This document shows positions 7,915 to 16,324 of a stretch of 64,000 bases of DNA, in pieces. Numbering within the stretch: the first letter of the stretch is position 1; each line of letters begins with the position of its first letter. The stretch covers positions 2,232,001 to 2,296,000 of the forward strand of contig NZ_CP066779.1 of NCBI RefSeq assembly GCF_016598535.1, in the 5' to 3' direction. The DNA is from Rhodococcus sp. P-2 (GTDB lineage: Bacteria > Actinomycetota > Actinomycetes > Mycobacteriales > Mycobacteriaceae). The translations under genes and the position numbers were made by a program. Below the pieces are notes generated by a model. It did not search any database, was not told the DNA's origin, and worked only from the letters and a program-made list of their open reading frames with translations.

Positions 7915-8427
7915 GTGAACGAACCAACACTCCGCTCCCGTACGTGCAACCTTTGGGCCGAAAACAATCCTGACCTCGACACGTCGCCAATGGAAGTTGT
8001 CGCGCAACTCAAGCGGATCACGGCGCTTCTCGAACTCGCCGTCGAACCGGTGTACCGATCCGCGGACCTCACCGTTTCGGAAGTCGAACTGCTTGTGCCA
8101 CTTCGATACGCCGAGGAACCGGTCACCGCGATTCGTCTCGCCGAACGCCTCGGCATGTCTCGGGCCGGAGTCAGCAAGGCACTCGCACGATTGGAGAAGC
8201 GAGGCCTTGTCTCCCGCACGAGCAATCCCGAAGACAGGCGATCTGCACTGATCACGATGACGATCCAGGGAAACGCTGTCGTCGATGACGTCTTTCCTCG
8301 CGAACTCGCCGCTCACGGTGAATTATTCACCAAACTCGGACGGGACCGCGGAAAAATTCTCGCGGCACTCGAGCAGTTGGCGCTATCCATGGAAGGCGGG
8401 CTGGATCGAACGCAGGACAAGAAGTAG
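7915..8427 (+). CDS. MarR family transcriptional regulator
   Basis: A 170-residue protein with an N-terminal extension and a MarR winged helix: LTVSEVELLVPLRYAEEPVTAIRLAERLGMSRAGVSKALARLEKRGLVSRTSNPEDRRS, then a C-terminal helix (ILAALEQLALSM). The GTG start has GAGG four bases upstream. It is divergent from the thioredoxin-reductase-like gene, which is its likely target; a redox or electrophile signal would fit but is inference. Confidence 0.88.
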   Translation: MNEPTLRSRTCNLWAENNPDLDTSPMEVVAQLKRITALLELAVEPVYRSADLTVSEVELLVPLRYAEEPVTAIRLAERLGMSRAGVSKALARLEKRGLVSRTSNPEDRRSALITMTIQGNAVVDDVFPRELAAHGELFTKLGRDRGKILAALEQLALSMEGGLDRTQDKK

Positions 8428-8433
8428 CCCGCG

Positions 8434-8907
8434 CTACTCCTGCTCTCCGGCCCGCCCGCCGTACGTCGCAATCTTGTACTCCGTCGCAGCCAAAGACAAC
8501 GTGAGCTCCTTGATCTGCCGACGAACGGTATCCCGGTGCTCGAGCAGCATGTCGAGCCTCTCCGGAACTGTCCCTTCACCGGCGTCGACCAGTTCGACGT
8601 AGTGCTGCAAGTCGCGAATCGCCATGCCCGAGATACGCATGCGGGTCAGAAACACCAACCTGCGAACAGTTTCCGGGCCGTACACACGATGTCCGCTCGC
8701 GTCACGATCGACCGCAACCAAGCCGATCTTCTCGTAGTAGCGCAGGGTATGTGCCGAAACATCCAGTAGGTCCGACACTTCGGCGATCGACATCGGATCT
8801 TCGACGTCCCCTGCATCGACGAGCCGGTGAATGACCTCGATCGACATGGGCCCGTCCACTTCCCCAAGGGCCTCGAGCGCCTTACGCATCAAGTCTTCGG
8901 TAGCCAT
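8434..8907 (-). CDS. MerR family transcriptional regulator
   Basis: A 157-residue MerR protein. The DNA-binding domain is in the middle: MSIAEVSDLLDVSAHTLRYYEKIGLVAVDRDASGHRVY, followed by FLTRMRISGMAIRDLQHYVELVDAGEGT and a C-terminal coiled coil (LDMLLEHRDTVRRQIKELTLSLAATEYKI). A roughly 45-residue N-terminal extension (MATEDLMRKALEALGEVDGP) precedes the HTH. No cysteine metal-binding motif is present, so it belongs with the organic-ligand or stress-sensing MerR members. The gene is 10 bases downstream of an SDR gene whose promoter has typical MerR geometry, so it very likely activates its own operon. Confidence 0.9.
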   Translation of the reverse strand: MATEDLMRKALEALGEVDGPMSIEVIHRLVDAGDVEDPMSIAEVSDLLDVSAHTLRYYEKIGLVAVDRDASGHRVYGPETVRRLVFLTRMRISGMAIRDLQHYVELVDAGEGTVPERLDMLLEHRDTVRRQIKELTLSLAATEYKIATYGGRAGEQE

Positions 8908-8917
8908 GACTCCCAGC

Positions 8918-9778
8918 CTAGAACGGGCGGACAGGTCCGGCAGCATCCGCGAAATCGGCGCTGCGAGCGAGGTCGGCCCAGACGGATACCTCGGCGAGAT
9001 TCTTCCGATACGACGCGGATATCCGCTCCACGGCTTCCTTTCCGAGTGGCAGACGAAGTGGCACGTTCTCACTGTGCACCAGCGCATTGATGATTGCCGC
9101 TGCTTTCTCCGGATCGCCCTCCTGAACACCGTCTGCCGCCGCCATGTCACGCAGAACGGGATCGAGCACTTCACGGTAGTCCGATGATGATTCGGCGAAA
9201 CTCAGAACGCCGGGGGTGTTGAATGCCGTGCGGAATCTGCTGGGCTCGACGATCATCACTCGGATGCCGAACTGCCCGACCTCACCGGCGAGAGCCTCCG
9301 ACCAACCCTCGAGCGCGAACTTCGACGCCGAATACGCCCCGACCCCGGGAAACGACATCCGGCCGCCTTGGCTGCTCATCTGCACGATCGTCCCACTTCC
9401 CTGCACTCGCATCGAAGGGAGGGCGGCGCGAACCAACGCGGCGGGTCCGATCAGGTGCAGTTCCATGAGATCCCGCAAGGTCGAATCGTCGACCAACTCC
9501 GCCGCGCCGACCATCCCACGACCGGCATTGTTGACCAGCATGTCGACGCGACCGAAACGCTCGAGCGCGTGTTCGACTACCCCCGGAGCTGCTTCGGTAT
9601 CCCGGACGTCGAACGTCACAGTCGAGAACCGATCCGGCTGCTCCGACGCAATATCTGCAACGGCTTCAGGGCGACGAACTGCCGCGACCACCGCGTCCCC
9701 TGATCGAAGTGCGGACAGTGCTAGTTCGCGGCCGAAGCCTCGAGAAACTCCAGTGATGATCCAGGTCTTTGTTGTCAT
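8918..9778 (-). CDS. SDR family oxidoreductase
   Basis: A 286-residue classical short-chain dehydrogenase: the cofactor loop TGVSRGFGREL near residue 9 (TGxxxGxG), NNAGRG at about 88, and the catalytic YSASK at about 154. The Arg after GxxxG and the AAVRRPE strand end suggest NADP preference. Substrate unknown. First gene of a pair with the MerR regulator. The start codon lies only eight bases beyond the -10 hexamer and has no Shine-Dalgarno sequence, so the mRNA is probably leaderless. Confidence 0.88.
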   Translation of the reverse strand: MTTKTWIITGVSRGFGRELALSALRSGDAVVAAVRRPEAVADIASEQPDRFSTVTFDVRDTEAAPGVVEHALERFGRVDMLVNNAGRGMVGAAELVDDSTLRDLMELHLIGPAALVRAALPSMRVQGSGTIVQMSSQGGRMSFPGVGAYSASKFALEGWSEALAGEVGQFGIRVMIVEPSRFRTAFNTPGVLSFAESSSDYREVLDPVLRDMAAADGVQEGDPEKAAAIINALVHSENVPLRLPLGKEAVERISASYRKNLAEVSVWADLARSADFADAAGPVRPF

Positions 9779-9786
9779 GGTCGGGA

Positions 9787-9817
9787 ACGCTAAGGGTTAG
9801 AGCGCGCTCCAACGCAA
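9787..9817 (-). promoter_or_regulatory. MerR-type promoter of the SDR-merR operon (leaderless)
   Basis: Read on the minus strand: -35 TTGCGT (9812-9817), a 19-bp spacer, and -10 TAGCGT (9787-9792), followed after 8 bases by the ATG. The spacer holds most of a near-perfect 18-bp dyad, GTTAGAGCGCGCTCCAAC on the plus strand at 9796-9813, with one mismatched pair. An over-long 19-bp spacer filled by a dyad is the hallmark of MerR-activated promoters. Confidence 0.8.
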
Positions 9818-9838
9818 GCCTCTGCTCCGACTACAGAA

Positions 9839-10621
9839 TTACACCCCCGCCCAGACCGGTCGCTCACCGCGAAGGAAACCATCGACGCCGGCTTTGAAGT
9901 CGTCACTGCTGTAGATCATGCGCATCAGATCATCGTTGCCGGTGATCGATCGGGTTCTGATGCGGCGCAGGGACTCTCGAATCGTCCACACGGTCATCGG
10001 GGCAGCCGCAAGCAGTTCCCGCGATACCTGGGCAGTCAGGCTCGCGAACTCGGTCTCTGTTGCACAGTCGCTGAGGAAGCCGTTCCGCAGAGCCTCGTCG
10101 CTCGACATGACCCGCGCCCGAGCCACCAACGACATCAGACGCGAACTGCCGATCCTGTCCGCCAGCAACGCCACGGAATGGGTCGACAACGAGTTTCCGA
10201 GCGTGCGCGCGATCGGAAGGCAGAAGCGGGACCCGTGCGTCGCTATCCGCACATCGCACGCCGCCGACAGCAACAGCCCTGCGCCCGCGCACACACCGTC
10301 GATCACCGCAATCGTCGGAACCCGAACTTTCTCGAGCTCGGTCAGCACGCCGACGAACCGACTTTCGTAACCGAGCCCGTCGTGAAAGCTCGAGAAGGTC
10401 TGAAAGTGGCGTATGTCGGAACCCGCCGAGAACGCCTCTCCCCCCGCCCCGCGGAGAGTGAGTAACCGGATCTCGCGGTCGGAATCGGCGCACCGGCAGG
10501 CTCCGGCAATGGCGTCGTACATCTGAGGAGTCAGTGCGTTGCGCTTTTCCGGCCGGTTGAACACGACGTCAAGCGTCTCGCCACGACGGATGATCGAGAT
10601 GTCTTCGTGCGTTTCAGTCAT
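9839..10621 (-). CDS. Enoyl-CoA hydratase/isomerase family protein
   Basis: A 260-residue crotonase-fold protein: FNRPEKRNALTPQMY (CoA binding), GGEAFSAGSDIRHF (first oxyanion-hole loop), VRVPTIAVIDGVCAGAGLLLSAACDVRIA (second oxyanion loop). In classical hydratases two Glu residues sit near positions 144 and 164; here the GAGLLLS segment lacks the first, so hydratase activity is not assured, and isomerase, hydrolase or dehalogenase-like chemistry is possible. The start MTETHEDIS was chosen over an ORF extension 25 codons longer, because homologues begin about here. It is isolated between the SDR and pyc genes, transcribed alone on the minus strand. Confidence 0.83.
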   Translation of the reverse strand: MTETHEDISIIRRGETLDVVFNRPEKRNALTPQMYDAIAGACRCADSDREIRLLTLRGAGGEAFSAGSDIRHFQTFSSFHDGLGYESRFVGVLTELEKVRVPTIAVIDGVCAGAGLLLSAACDVRIATHGSRFCLPIARTLGNSLSTHSVALLADRIGSSRLMSLVARARVMSSDEALRNGFLSDCATETEFASLTAQVSRELLAAAPMTVWTIRESLRRIRTRSITGNDDLMRMIYSSDDFKAGVDGFLRGERPVWAGV

Positions 10622-10675
10622 GACTATGACGCTATTGCCGGGAAGGAACAAATGAAACACATTGCACTCGAGTAT

Positions 10676-10698
10676 CTTTGCGAACAATCGATGCAAAG
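10676..10698. promoter_or_regulatory. Inverted repeat CTTTGC-N11-GCAAAG upstream of the enoyl-CoA hydratase gene
   Basis: CTTTGC (10676-10681) and GCAAAG (10693-10698) form a perfect 6-bp inverted repeat. It includes TTGCGAA, the same heptamer found twice in the prpD-prpR intergenic region, and AACTTTGCA on the minus strand, which resembles the RamB/PrpR recognition core TTTGCAAA. It may place the hydratase gene under the same regulator. Suggestive only. Confidence 0.35.
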
Positions 10699-10733
10699 TT
10701 GCAGATAGTGCGAACCCTGCACCCGATCTGCCA

Positions 10734-13700
10734 CTACTCGATCACGAGAAGCAGATCACTGCCCTCGACTTGCTGGACTTCGCTGATCGCCAGTCGGGCA
10801 ACCATACCCGCGCACGGGGCGGTGATCGCCGCCTCCATCTTCATCGCTTCGATCGTCGCGACAGTGTCTCCGGCCTCGACGCTCTGCCCCTGCACGACAG
10901 TGAGCGTGACCACACCGGCGAACGGTGCCGGTACCTGCCCAGGAATGCTGCGGTCAGCCTTCTCGGCCGCCGGAACAGTATCCGCGATGCTTCTGTCTCG
11001 CACTGACACCGGCCGCAATTGACCGTTCAGGATGCACATCACCGTTCGGAATCCGCGCGCATCCGGTTCCGAGATCGCTTCGAGTCCGATGATCAGCTCG
11101 ACGCCCTGCTCGAGCTGAACTCGATGCTCGTCGCCACGGCGCAGACCGTAGAAGAACTGGTTCGCCGACAACCTCGACGTATCTCCGTACTGTTCCTGAT
11201 GATCGAGAAACTCTTTGGTCGGGCCGGGGAACAGCAACCGATTGAGCGTGGAGCGCACCTTCGAGCCATCACCGCTCAACGCTTTAGTGTCATCTTCCGA
11301 CAGTGGCACTTCAGGTTTCGCCTGTCCACGCCCCTCCAACGCCTTAGTGCGGAACGGCTCCGGCCAGCCGGCCGGCGGTGTACCCAGATCACCGCGCAAG
11401 AAGCTGATCACCGATTCCGGTAGATCGAACTTGGCTGGATCCGAGGCGAATTCGTCGGAACTTACACCTGCGCCCACCAGATGAAGTGCAAGATCACCGA
11501 CTACCTTGGACGACGGCGTCACCTTCACCAACCGTCCGAGCATCCGATCCGCCGCTGCATAGTTCACTTCGACGTCCTCGAAGCGGTCGCCGAGACCCAA
11601 GGCGGCCGCCTGTGTACGGAGATTCGAGAGCTGACCACCCGGAATCTCATGGGTGTAGACGCGGCCAGTGGGTGCGGGCACGCCCGACTCGAACGGTGCG
11701 TAGACCTTCCGCAGCGCCTCCCAGTACGGTTCGAGATCGCACACCGACCGAAGGTCGAGACCTGTATCGAACTCCGAATGTGCAGCCGCCGCAACGATCG
11801 CCGAGAGTGCAGGCTGGCTGGTGGTCCCCGCCATCGGGGCAGCCGCACCGTCCACTGCATCGGCTCCGGCCTGCCACGCTGCCAGGTACGTAGCCAACTG
11901 ACCGCCGGGAGTGTCGTGGGTGTGCACGTGGACGGGGAGATCGAAATTGCGACGCAATGCAGAGACAAGTGTCGCGGCGGCAGGAGCACGAAGCAGTCCG
12001 GCCATGTCCTTGATCGCCAGGACGTGTGCCCCGGCATCGACGATCTGCTCCGCCAACCGCAGGTAGTAGTCCAGTGTGTACAGCGTCTCCGCCGGATCAG
12101 ACAGATCGCCGGTGTAACTCAGTGCCACCTCCGCAACCGTCGTACCGGTGTCACGTACTGCATCGATCGCCGGCCGCATCTGATCGACGTTGTTGAGAGC
12201 GTCGAAGATTCGGAATATGTCAATCCCAGTTCGTGCTGCTTCGCGGACGAACGCGGTGGTCACCTGCACCGGATAGGGCGTGTACCCCACAGTGTTGCGT
12301 CCACGCAGAAGCATCTGCAGGCAGATGTTCGGTACGGCCTCTCGCAGTGCCGCCAACCTCTCCCACGGATCTTCCTTCAGGAAACGCAGAGCAACGTCGT
12401 AAGTCGCTCCGCCCCACGCCTCGAGCGACAACAGTTCCGGAGTCATACGGGAGACGTGACCGGCCACCGCCAGCAGACCGCTGGTACGAACCCTGGTGGC
12501 GAGCAACGACTGATGTGCATCTCGGAAGGTCGTATCAGTGACGGCCACAGCCTTCTGCTCACGCAGGGCCGCCGCAAATCCGGCCGGTCCCAAGTTCATC
12601 AGCCGCTGCTTGGAACCATCCTTCGGTGGAGCAGTCACGTCGATCTTCGGCAGCTTGTCGTGCGGGTAGACAGCCGACTTCCGCTCCCCATGTGGGCGAT
12701 TGACCGTCACATCGGCAAGATACGTGAGGATTCTGGTGCCACGATCGGCAGACGCCCTCGACGTGAGCAGTCCCGGACGCTCCTCTATGAACGACGTCGT
12801 CACCTCCCCCGCCCGGAAGTCGGCGTCGTCGAGCACTGCCTGCAGAAAGGGAATGTTGGTGGAAACCCCTCGGATTCGGAATTCGGTGACCGCGCGCCTT
12901 GCCCGCGAAATCGCGGTGGGCAGGTCGCGTCCACGGCAGGTCAGCTTCACCAGCATGGAATCGAAATGGGCACCGACCTCTGCCCCGAGGGTAGCCCCGC
13001 CATCCAGGCGAACACCCGCACCGCCCGGGGTTCGGTAGGCCGTGATGCGCCCGGTATCCGGACGGAATCCGTTGGACGGATCCTCGGTGGTGATGCGCAG
13101 TTGCAGTGCGGCTCCGCGCAGAACAATCGATTCCTGGCGAAGACCCAAGTCGGACAACGATTCACCAGAGGCAATCCGTAGTTGAGCCTGAACCAGGTCG
13201 ACGTCGGTCACCTCCTCGGTGACGGTGTGCTCCACCTGGATTCGCGGGTTCATCTCGATGAACACGTGATTGCCTCGGGTATCGAGCAAAAACTCGACAG
13301 TGCCGGCACACGAATAGTTGATAGCCTTCGCAAACGCCACCGCGTCGGCACAGATCTTCTCCCGCAGTCCGGCTGGAAGGTTCGGAGCGGGCGCGAGTTC
13401 CACAACCTTCTGATGGCGTCGTTGCACACTGCAGTCTCGTTCGAAGAGGTGAATGACGTTTCCTTCACCGTCTGCGAGGATCTGCACTTCGATATGGCGT
13501 GGGTCGACCACCGCCTGCTCCAGGAATACCGTCGCATCACCGAAGGCTGACTCAGCCTCTCGCGCAGCGGCTTCGATCGATTCTCTCAGTTGGCCCCGCT
13601 CCGCAACACGTCGCATCCCCCGTCCGCCTCCTCCAGCGACTGCCTTGACGAAAAGCGGAAACTCCATGGACTCCGACGCGCTTATCAGTGCTTCGATGTC

Positions 13701-14117
13701 AGTGGACGGTTCGGACGACTCCAGAACGGGAAGCCCTGCTCCCCGCGCAGCCGCGATAGCGCGCGCCTTGTTTCCCGTCAGCTCCAGCACTTCGGCCGAC
13801 GGGCCGACGAAGGTGATTCCGGCGTCCGCGCATGCTCCCGCCAATTCAGGGTTCTCCGAGAGGAATCCGTACCCGGGATAGATCGCGTCGGCGCCGGCCT
13901 TCTGGGCCGCAGCGACGATCTCGGGCACCGAAAGATATGCACGGACGGGGTGCCCGACCTCCCCAATCTGGTAACTCTCGTCGGCCTTGGTGCGGTGGAT
14001 CGAGTTTCGATCCTCGTACGGAAACACGGCCACGGTTCCGGCACCCAGTTCGTAGGCCGCGCGGAACGCACGAATGGCGATTTCGCCCCGGTTGGCGACA
14101 AGCACTTTGGAGAACAT
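10734..14117 (-). CDS. pyc: Pyruvate carboxylase
   Basis: A 1127-residue single-chain pyruvate carboxylase, full length for the family: biotin carboxylase domain (residues 1-450; ATP-grasp with FVKAVAGGGGRGMRRV and FIEMNPRIQVEHTVTEE), carboxyltransferase domain (from about 535; TDTTFRDAHQSLLATRVRT, metal-binding HTHDTPGG), and a C-terminal biotinyl domain with AIEAMKMEA, the biotinylated Lys at about 1093. It makes oxaloacetate from pyruvate, bicarbonate and ATP in the cytoplasm. The start MFSKVLVANRGEIAIR matches the family; the ORF extends 18 codons further upstream without support. It lies downstream of prpC on the same strand behind a strong hairpin, so it is probably a separate transcription unit, metabolically linked to propionate use by replenishing oxaloacetate. 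Confidence 0.97.
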   Translation of the reverse strand: MFSKVLVANRGEIAIRAFRAAYELGAGTVAVFPYEDRNSIHRTKADESYQIGEVGHPVRAYLSVPEIVAAAQKAGADAIYPGYGFLSENPELAGACADAGITFVGPSAEVLELTGNKARAIAAARGAGLPVLESSEPSTDIEALISASESMEFPLFVKAVAGGGGRGMRRVAERGQLRESIEAAAREAESAFGDATVFLEQAVVDPRHIEVQILADGEGNVIHLFERDCSVQRRHQKVVELAPAPNLPAGLREKICADAVAFAKAINYSCAGTVEFLLDTRGNHVFIEMNPRIQVEHTVTEEVTDVDLVQAQLRIASGESLSDLGLRQESIVLRGAALQLRITTEDPSNGFRPDTGRITAYRTPGGAGVRLDGGATLGAEVGAHFDSMLVKLTCRGRDLPTAISRARRAVTEFRIRGVSTNIPFLQAVLDDADFRAGEVTTSFIEERPGLLTSRASADRGTRILTYLADVTVNRPHGERKSAVYPHDKLPKIDVTAPPKDGSKQRLMNLGPAGFAAALREQKAVAVTDTTFRDAHQSLLATRVRTSGLLAVAGHVSRMTPELLSLEAWGGATYDVALRFLKEDPWERLAALREAVPNICLQMLLRGRNTVGYTPYPVQVTTAFVREAARTGIDIFRIFDALNNVDQMRPAIDAVRDTGTTVAEVALSYTGDLSDPAETLYTLDYYLRLAEQIVDAGAHVLAIKDMAGLLRAPAAATLVSALRRNFDLPVHVHTHDTPGGQLATYLAAWQAGADAVDGAAAPMAGTTSQPALSAIVAAAAHSEFDTGLDLRSVCDLEPYWEALRKVYAPFESGVPAPTGRVYTHEIPGGQLSNLRTQAAALGLGDRFEDVEVNYAAADRMLGRLVKVTPSSKVVGDLALHLVGAGVSSDEFASDPAKFDLPESVISFLRGDLGTPPAGWPEPFRTKALEGRGQAKPEVPLSEDDTKALSGDGSKVRSTLNRLLFPGPTKEFLDHQEQYGDTSRLSANQFFYGLRRGDEHRVQLEQGVELIIGLEAISEPDARGFRTVMCILNGQLRPVSVRDRSIADTVPAAEKADRSIPGQVPAPFAGVVTLTVVQGQSVEAGDTVATIEAMKMEAAITAPCAGMVARLAISEVQQVEGSDLLLVIE

Positions 14118-14158
14118 GGAGAAAACCTTCGCTGTCGAGAGTGTCAGTGCGCGAATGA

Positions 14159-14190
14159 GCATGGCCCGCACGCGAAAGTGCGGGCCATGC
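14159..14190 (-). terminator. Strong hairpin after the prpDBC operon
   Basis: GCATGGCCCGCAC and GTGCGGGCCATGC form a perfect 13-bp stem with a 6-base loop, about 100 bases after the prpC stop and 42 bases before the pyc start. There is no U-tract, so it could be a terminator of the type common in actinobacteria, or a leader structure in the pyc mRNA. Confidence 0.6.
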
Positions 14191-14288
14191 GTGGAGAAGC
14201 GTCGACGAGGCCAGGAGACGGTGATGCCAGAACCGAACCTCGCCGACGCAGTATTGGAAGAGTCGTCAGGCCACGATAGTTGAAAGCG

Positions 14289-15410
14289 TTATGCCACAAC
14301 GGTCCGCTGTGGCACACCGGAGTACTGACTCAGCGGCCTGATCAGTGCATTCGACTGCCCCTGCTCGATGATGTGCGCCGTCCATCCGGTGATTCGACTC
14401 ATCACGAAGATCGGCGTGAACATCTCGACATCGAAGCCCATGAGGAAATACGCAGGGCCCGTGGGGAAATCGAGATTCGGTTTGATTCCGGTGGCACTGA
14501 CCATCGTCTTCTCGAGGATCTCGTACATCTGCACCCACTTCTCGCCGTCCGTCGCTGCCGCTACGTCGAGGAGCGCCTGCTTCATGGTCGGAACACGCGA
14601 ATCACCGTTCTTGTAGACACGGTGTCCGAAGCCCATGACCTTCTCCTTGGCGGCCAACTTCTCCGACATCCAGGCTTCCGCGCGGTCTGGGTCGTCGATC
14701 TCGAGCATGTCGTGCATGACGGCTTCGTTTGCGCCGCCGTGCAGCGGGCCCTTCAGCGTGCCGATCGCAGCCGTCACTGCGCTGTAGATGTCCGAAAGTG
14801 TGGACGTCACAACACGAGCGGCAAACGTCGAGGCGTTGAAGGAGTGCTCCGCATACAGGATCAGCGAGACCTCGAAGGCCTTCACGATCGCCGACTCCGG
14901 AACAGCACCGAAGCACATGTTCAAGAAGTTTTCGGCGAAACCCAGGTCCGACTGCGGCGCGATGGGATCCTGACCACGCCGGCGGCGGAAATCGGCTGCG
15001 ACGATGGTCGGCAGCACGGCCGTCATCCGCAGTGCCTTGGCTAGATTGGCCTTCTCGGAGTTGTCGTCCTCCGCCGGATCCTCGGCGCCGAGGTAGCTGA
15101 TCGCCGTCCGGACCACGTCCATCGGGTGGCAGTTGTCGGGCATCTTGGTCAGGAGCGAGAGCAGTGAGCGATCGGCACGGCGAGCCGCACGCTCACGCAG
15201 ACAGAGCAATTCGAGCTGCTCGGGTGTCGGCAGTTCGCCGTACCACAGCAGGTGCGCAACTTCTTCGAAGCTACAATTCGCGGCGAGGTCCTGGACTGCG
15301 TAACCGCGATACGTCAACGAATTCGTCTCGGGCACTACCTTGGAGATAGCCGTCGTGTCGACGACAACTCCGGCCAAGCCCTTGTAGATCGTCGGAATCT
15401 GTTCGGTCAT
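14289..15410 (-). CDS. prpC: 2-methylcitrate synthase / citrate synthase
   Basis: A 373-residue citrate-synthase-family enzyme that condenses propionyl-CoA (and usually acetyl-CoA) with oxaloacetate. Diagnostic segments are LILYAEHSFNASTFAARV (active-site His), KGPLHGGANEAVM, GFGHRVYKNGDSR, and the Asp region MGFDVEMFTPIFV. The length and N-terminus (IYKGLAGVVVDTTAISKV) match PrpC/CitZ-type short synthases. Third gene of prpD-prpB-prpC, with a 4-base overlap with prpB. Context rather than sequence decides methylcitrate over citrate synthase. Confidence 0.94.
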   Translation of the reverse strand: MTEQIPTIYKGLAGVVVDTTAISKVVPETNSLTYRGYAVQDLAANCSFEEVAHLLWYGELPTPEQLELLCLRERAARRADRSLLSLLTKMPDNCHPMDVVRTAISYLGAEDPAEDDNSEKANLAKALRMTAVLPTIVAADFRRRRGQDPIAPQSDLGFAENFLNMCFGAVPESAIVKAFEVSLILYAEHSFNASTFAARVVTSTLSDIYSAVTAAIGTLKGPLHGGANEAVMHDMLEIDDPDRAEAWMSEKLAAKEKVMGFGHRVYKNGDSRVPTMKQALLDVAAATDGEKWVQMYEILEKTMVSATGIKPNLDFPTGPAYFLMGFDVEMFTPIFVMSRITGWTAHIIEQGQSNALIRPLSQYSGVPQRTVVA

Positions 15411-16324
15411 GTCCTACTCCCCTCCAAGCTGAAATTGAAAATGCCACTGTCGAATTCGTTGTAACGCTCGTACTCGAGAATCTCGTACAACCTGCTGCGG
15501 TGCTGCATCTCACCGAGCAGCCCTTCTTGCGTGCCCTCCGCAAAAATCTCGCGCAGGCCCTTTTCGATAGCGAACATCGCCAACCGAAGAGTGGTCACGG
15601 GGTAGATGACGGCGTTGAAACCGATCTCTTCCAACGTCTTCGCCGAAATGAGATTCGACTTCCCGAACTCGGTCATGTTGGCGAGCAACGGAATGTCGAC
15701 TGCTGCGCGGAACTTCTCGAAGTCTGCTTCGGTGGCAAGAGCTTCGGTGAAGATCAGATCGGCACCGGCATCCGCGTAGGCCTTTGCTCGCTCGATCGCT
15801 GCGTCGATACCGTCGATTCCGGCAGCATCGGTGCGCGCGCAGATGACGAAGTTCGGGTCGCGACGTGCCGAGACTGCAGCCCGAACTCGGCGAACCATGT
15901 CTTCGGTGGGCACGATCGCTTTGCCGTCGAGGTGCCCACAGCGCTTGGGGTTGATCTGATCCTCGAGGTGCAGACCGGCTATACCGTCGTCCTCGAAGAT
16001 CGTGACCGTGCGGGCAGCGCTCATGGGTTCACCAAAACCGGTGTCGGCGTCGATGAGCGTCGGGAGGTCGGTGACTCGCGCGATCTGCTTGCTGTGGGCG
16101 GCGACCTCGGTCAACGTGGTCAGCCCGATGTCGGGAAGCGCCAATCCGGCGGAATACGCACCACCCGAAACGTAGACACCTTCGAACCCGATTTCCTGAA
16201 TGAGCTTGGCTGTCAACGGATTGATCGCACCGGGGAGTCGTTGAATCTTTCCGGACGTCAGCCCGGCCCGGAAGGCAATCCGCTTGTCGGCGGCAGACGT
16301 CGATGCGGCAATGAGGCCAGTCAT
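15407..16324 (-). CDS. prpB: Methylisocitrate lyase
   Basis: A 305-residue member of the isocitrate lyase/PEP mutase superfamily that cleaves 2-methylisocitrate to pyruvate and succinate. Visible are GVYVSGGAYSAG, the metal-binding DADTGFGEP, and the catalytic loop LEDQINPKRCGHLDGK with the conserved KRCGH. The start [15 protein letters not shown] was chosen because it overlaps the prpD stop codon by one base (TGATG); the open frame runs about 140 codons further upstream inside prpD. Middle gene of the prpDBC operon. Confidence 0.96.
   Translation of the reverse strand: MTGLIAASTSAADKRIAFRAGLTSGKIQRLPGAINPLTAKLIQEIGFEGVYVSGGAYSAGLALPDIGLTTLTEVAAHSKQIARVTDLPTLIDADTGFGEPMSAARTVTIFEDDGIAGLHLEDQINPKRCGHLDGKAIVPTEDMVRRVRAAVSARRDPNFVICARTDAAGIDGIDAAIERAKAYADAGADLIFTEALATEADFEKFRAAVDIPLLANMTEFGKSNLISAKTLEEIGFNAVIYPVTTLRLAMFAIEKGLREIFAEGTQEGLLGEMQHRSRLYEILEYERYNEFDSGIFNFSLEGSRT

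Noticed and set aside
11481-13181. 566-codon plus-strand frame inside pyc
   Set aside because: Antisense to pyruvate carboxylase. Arg/Gln/His-rich low-complexity composition and no domain.
14118-14288. Riboswitch or biotin operator before pyc
   Set aside because: The only structure is a simple perfect hairpin best explained as the prpDBC terminator, and no BirA-like or other known site is evident.
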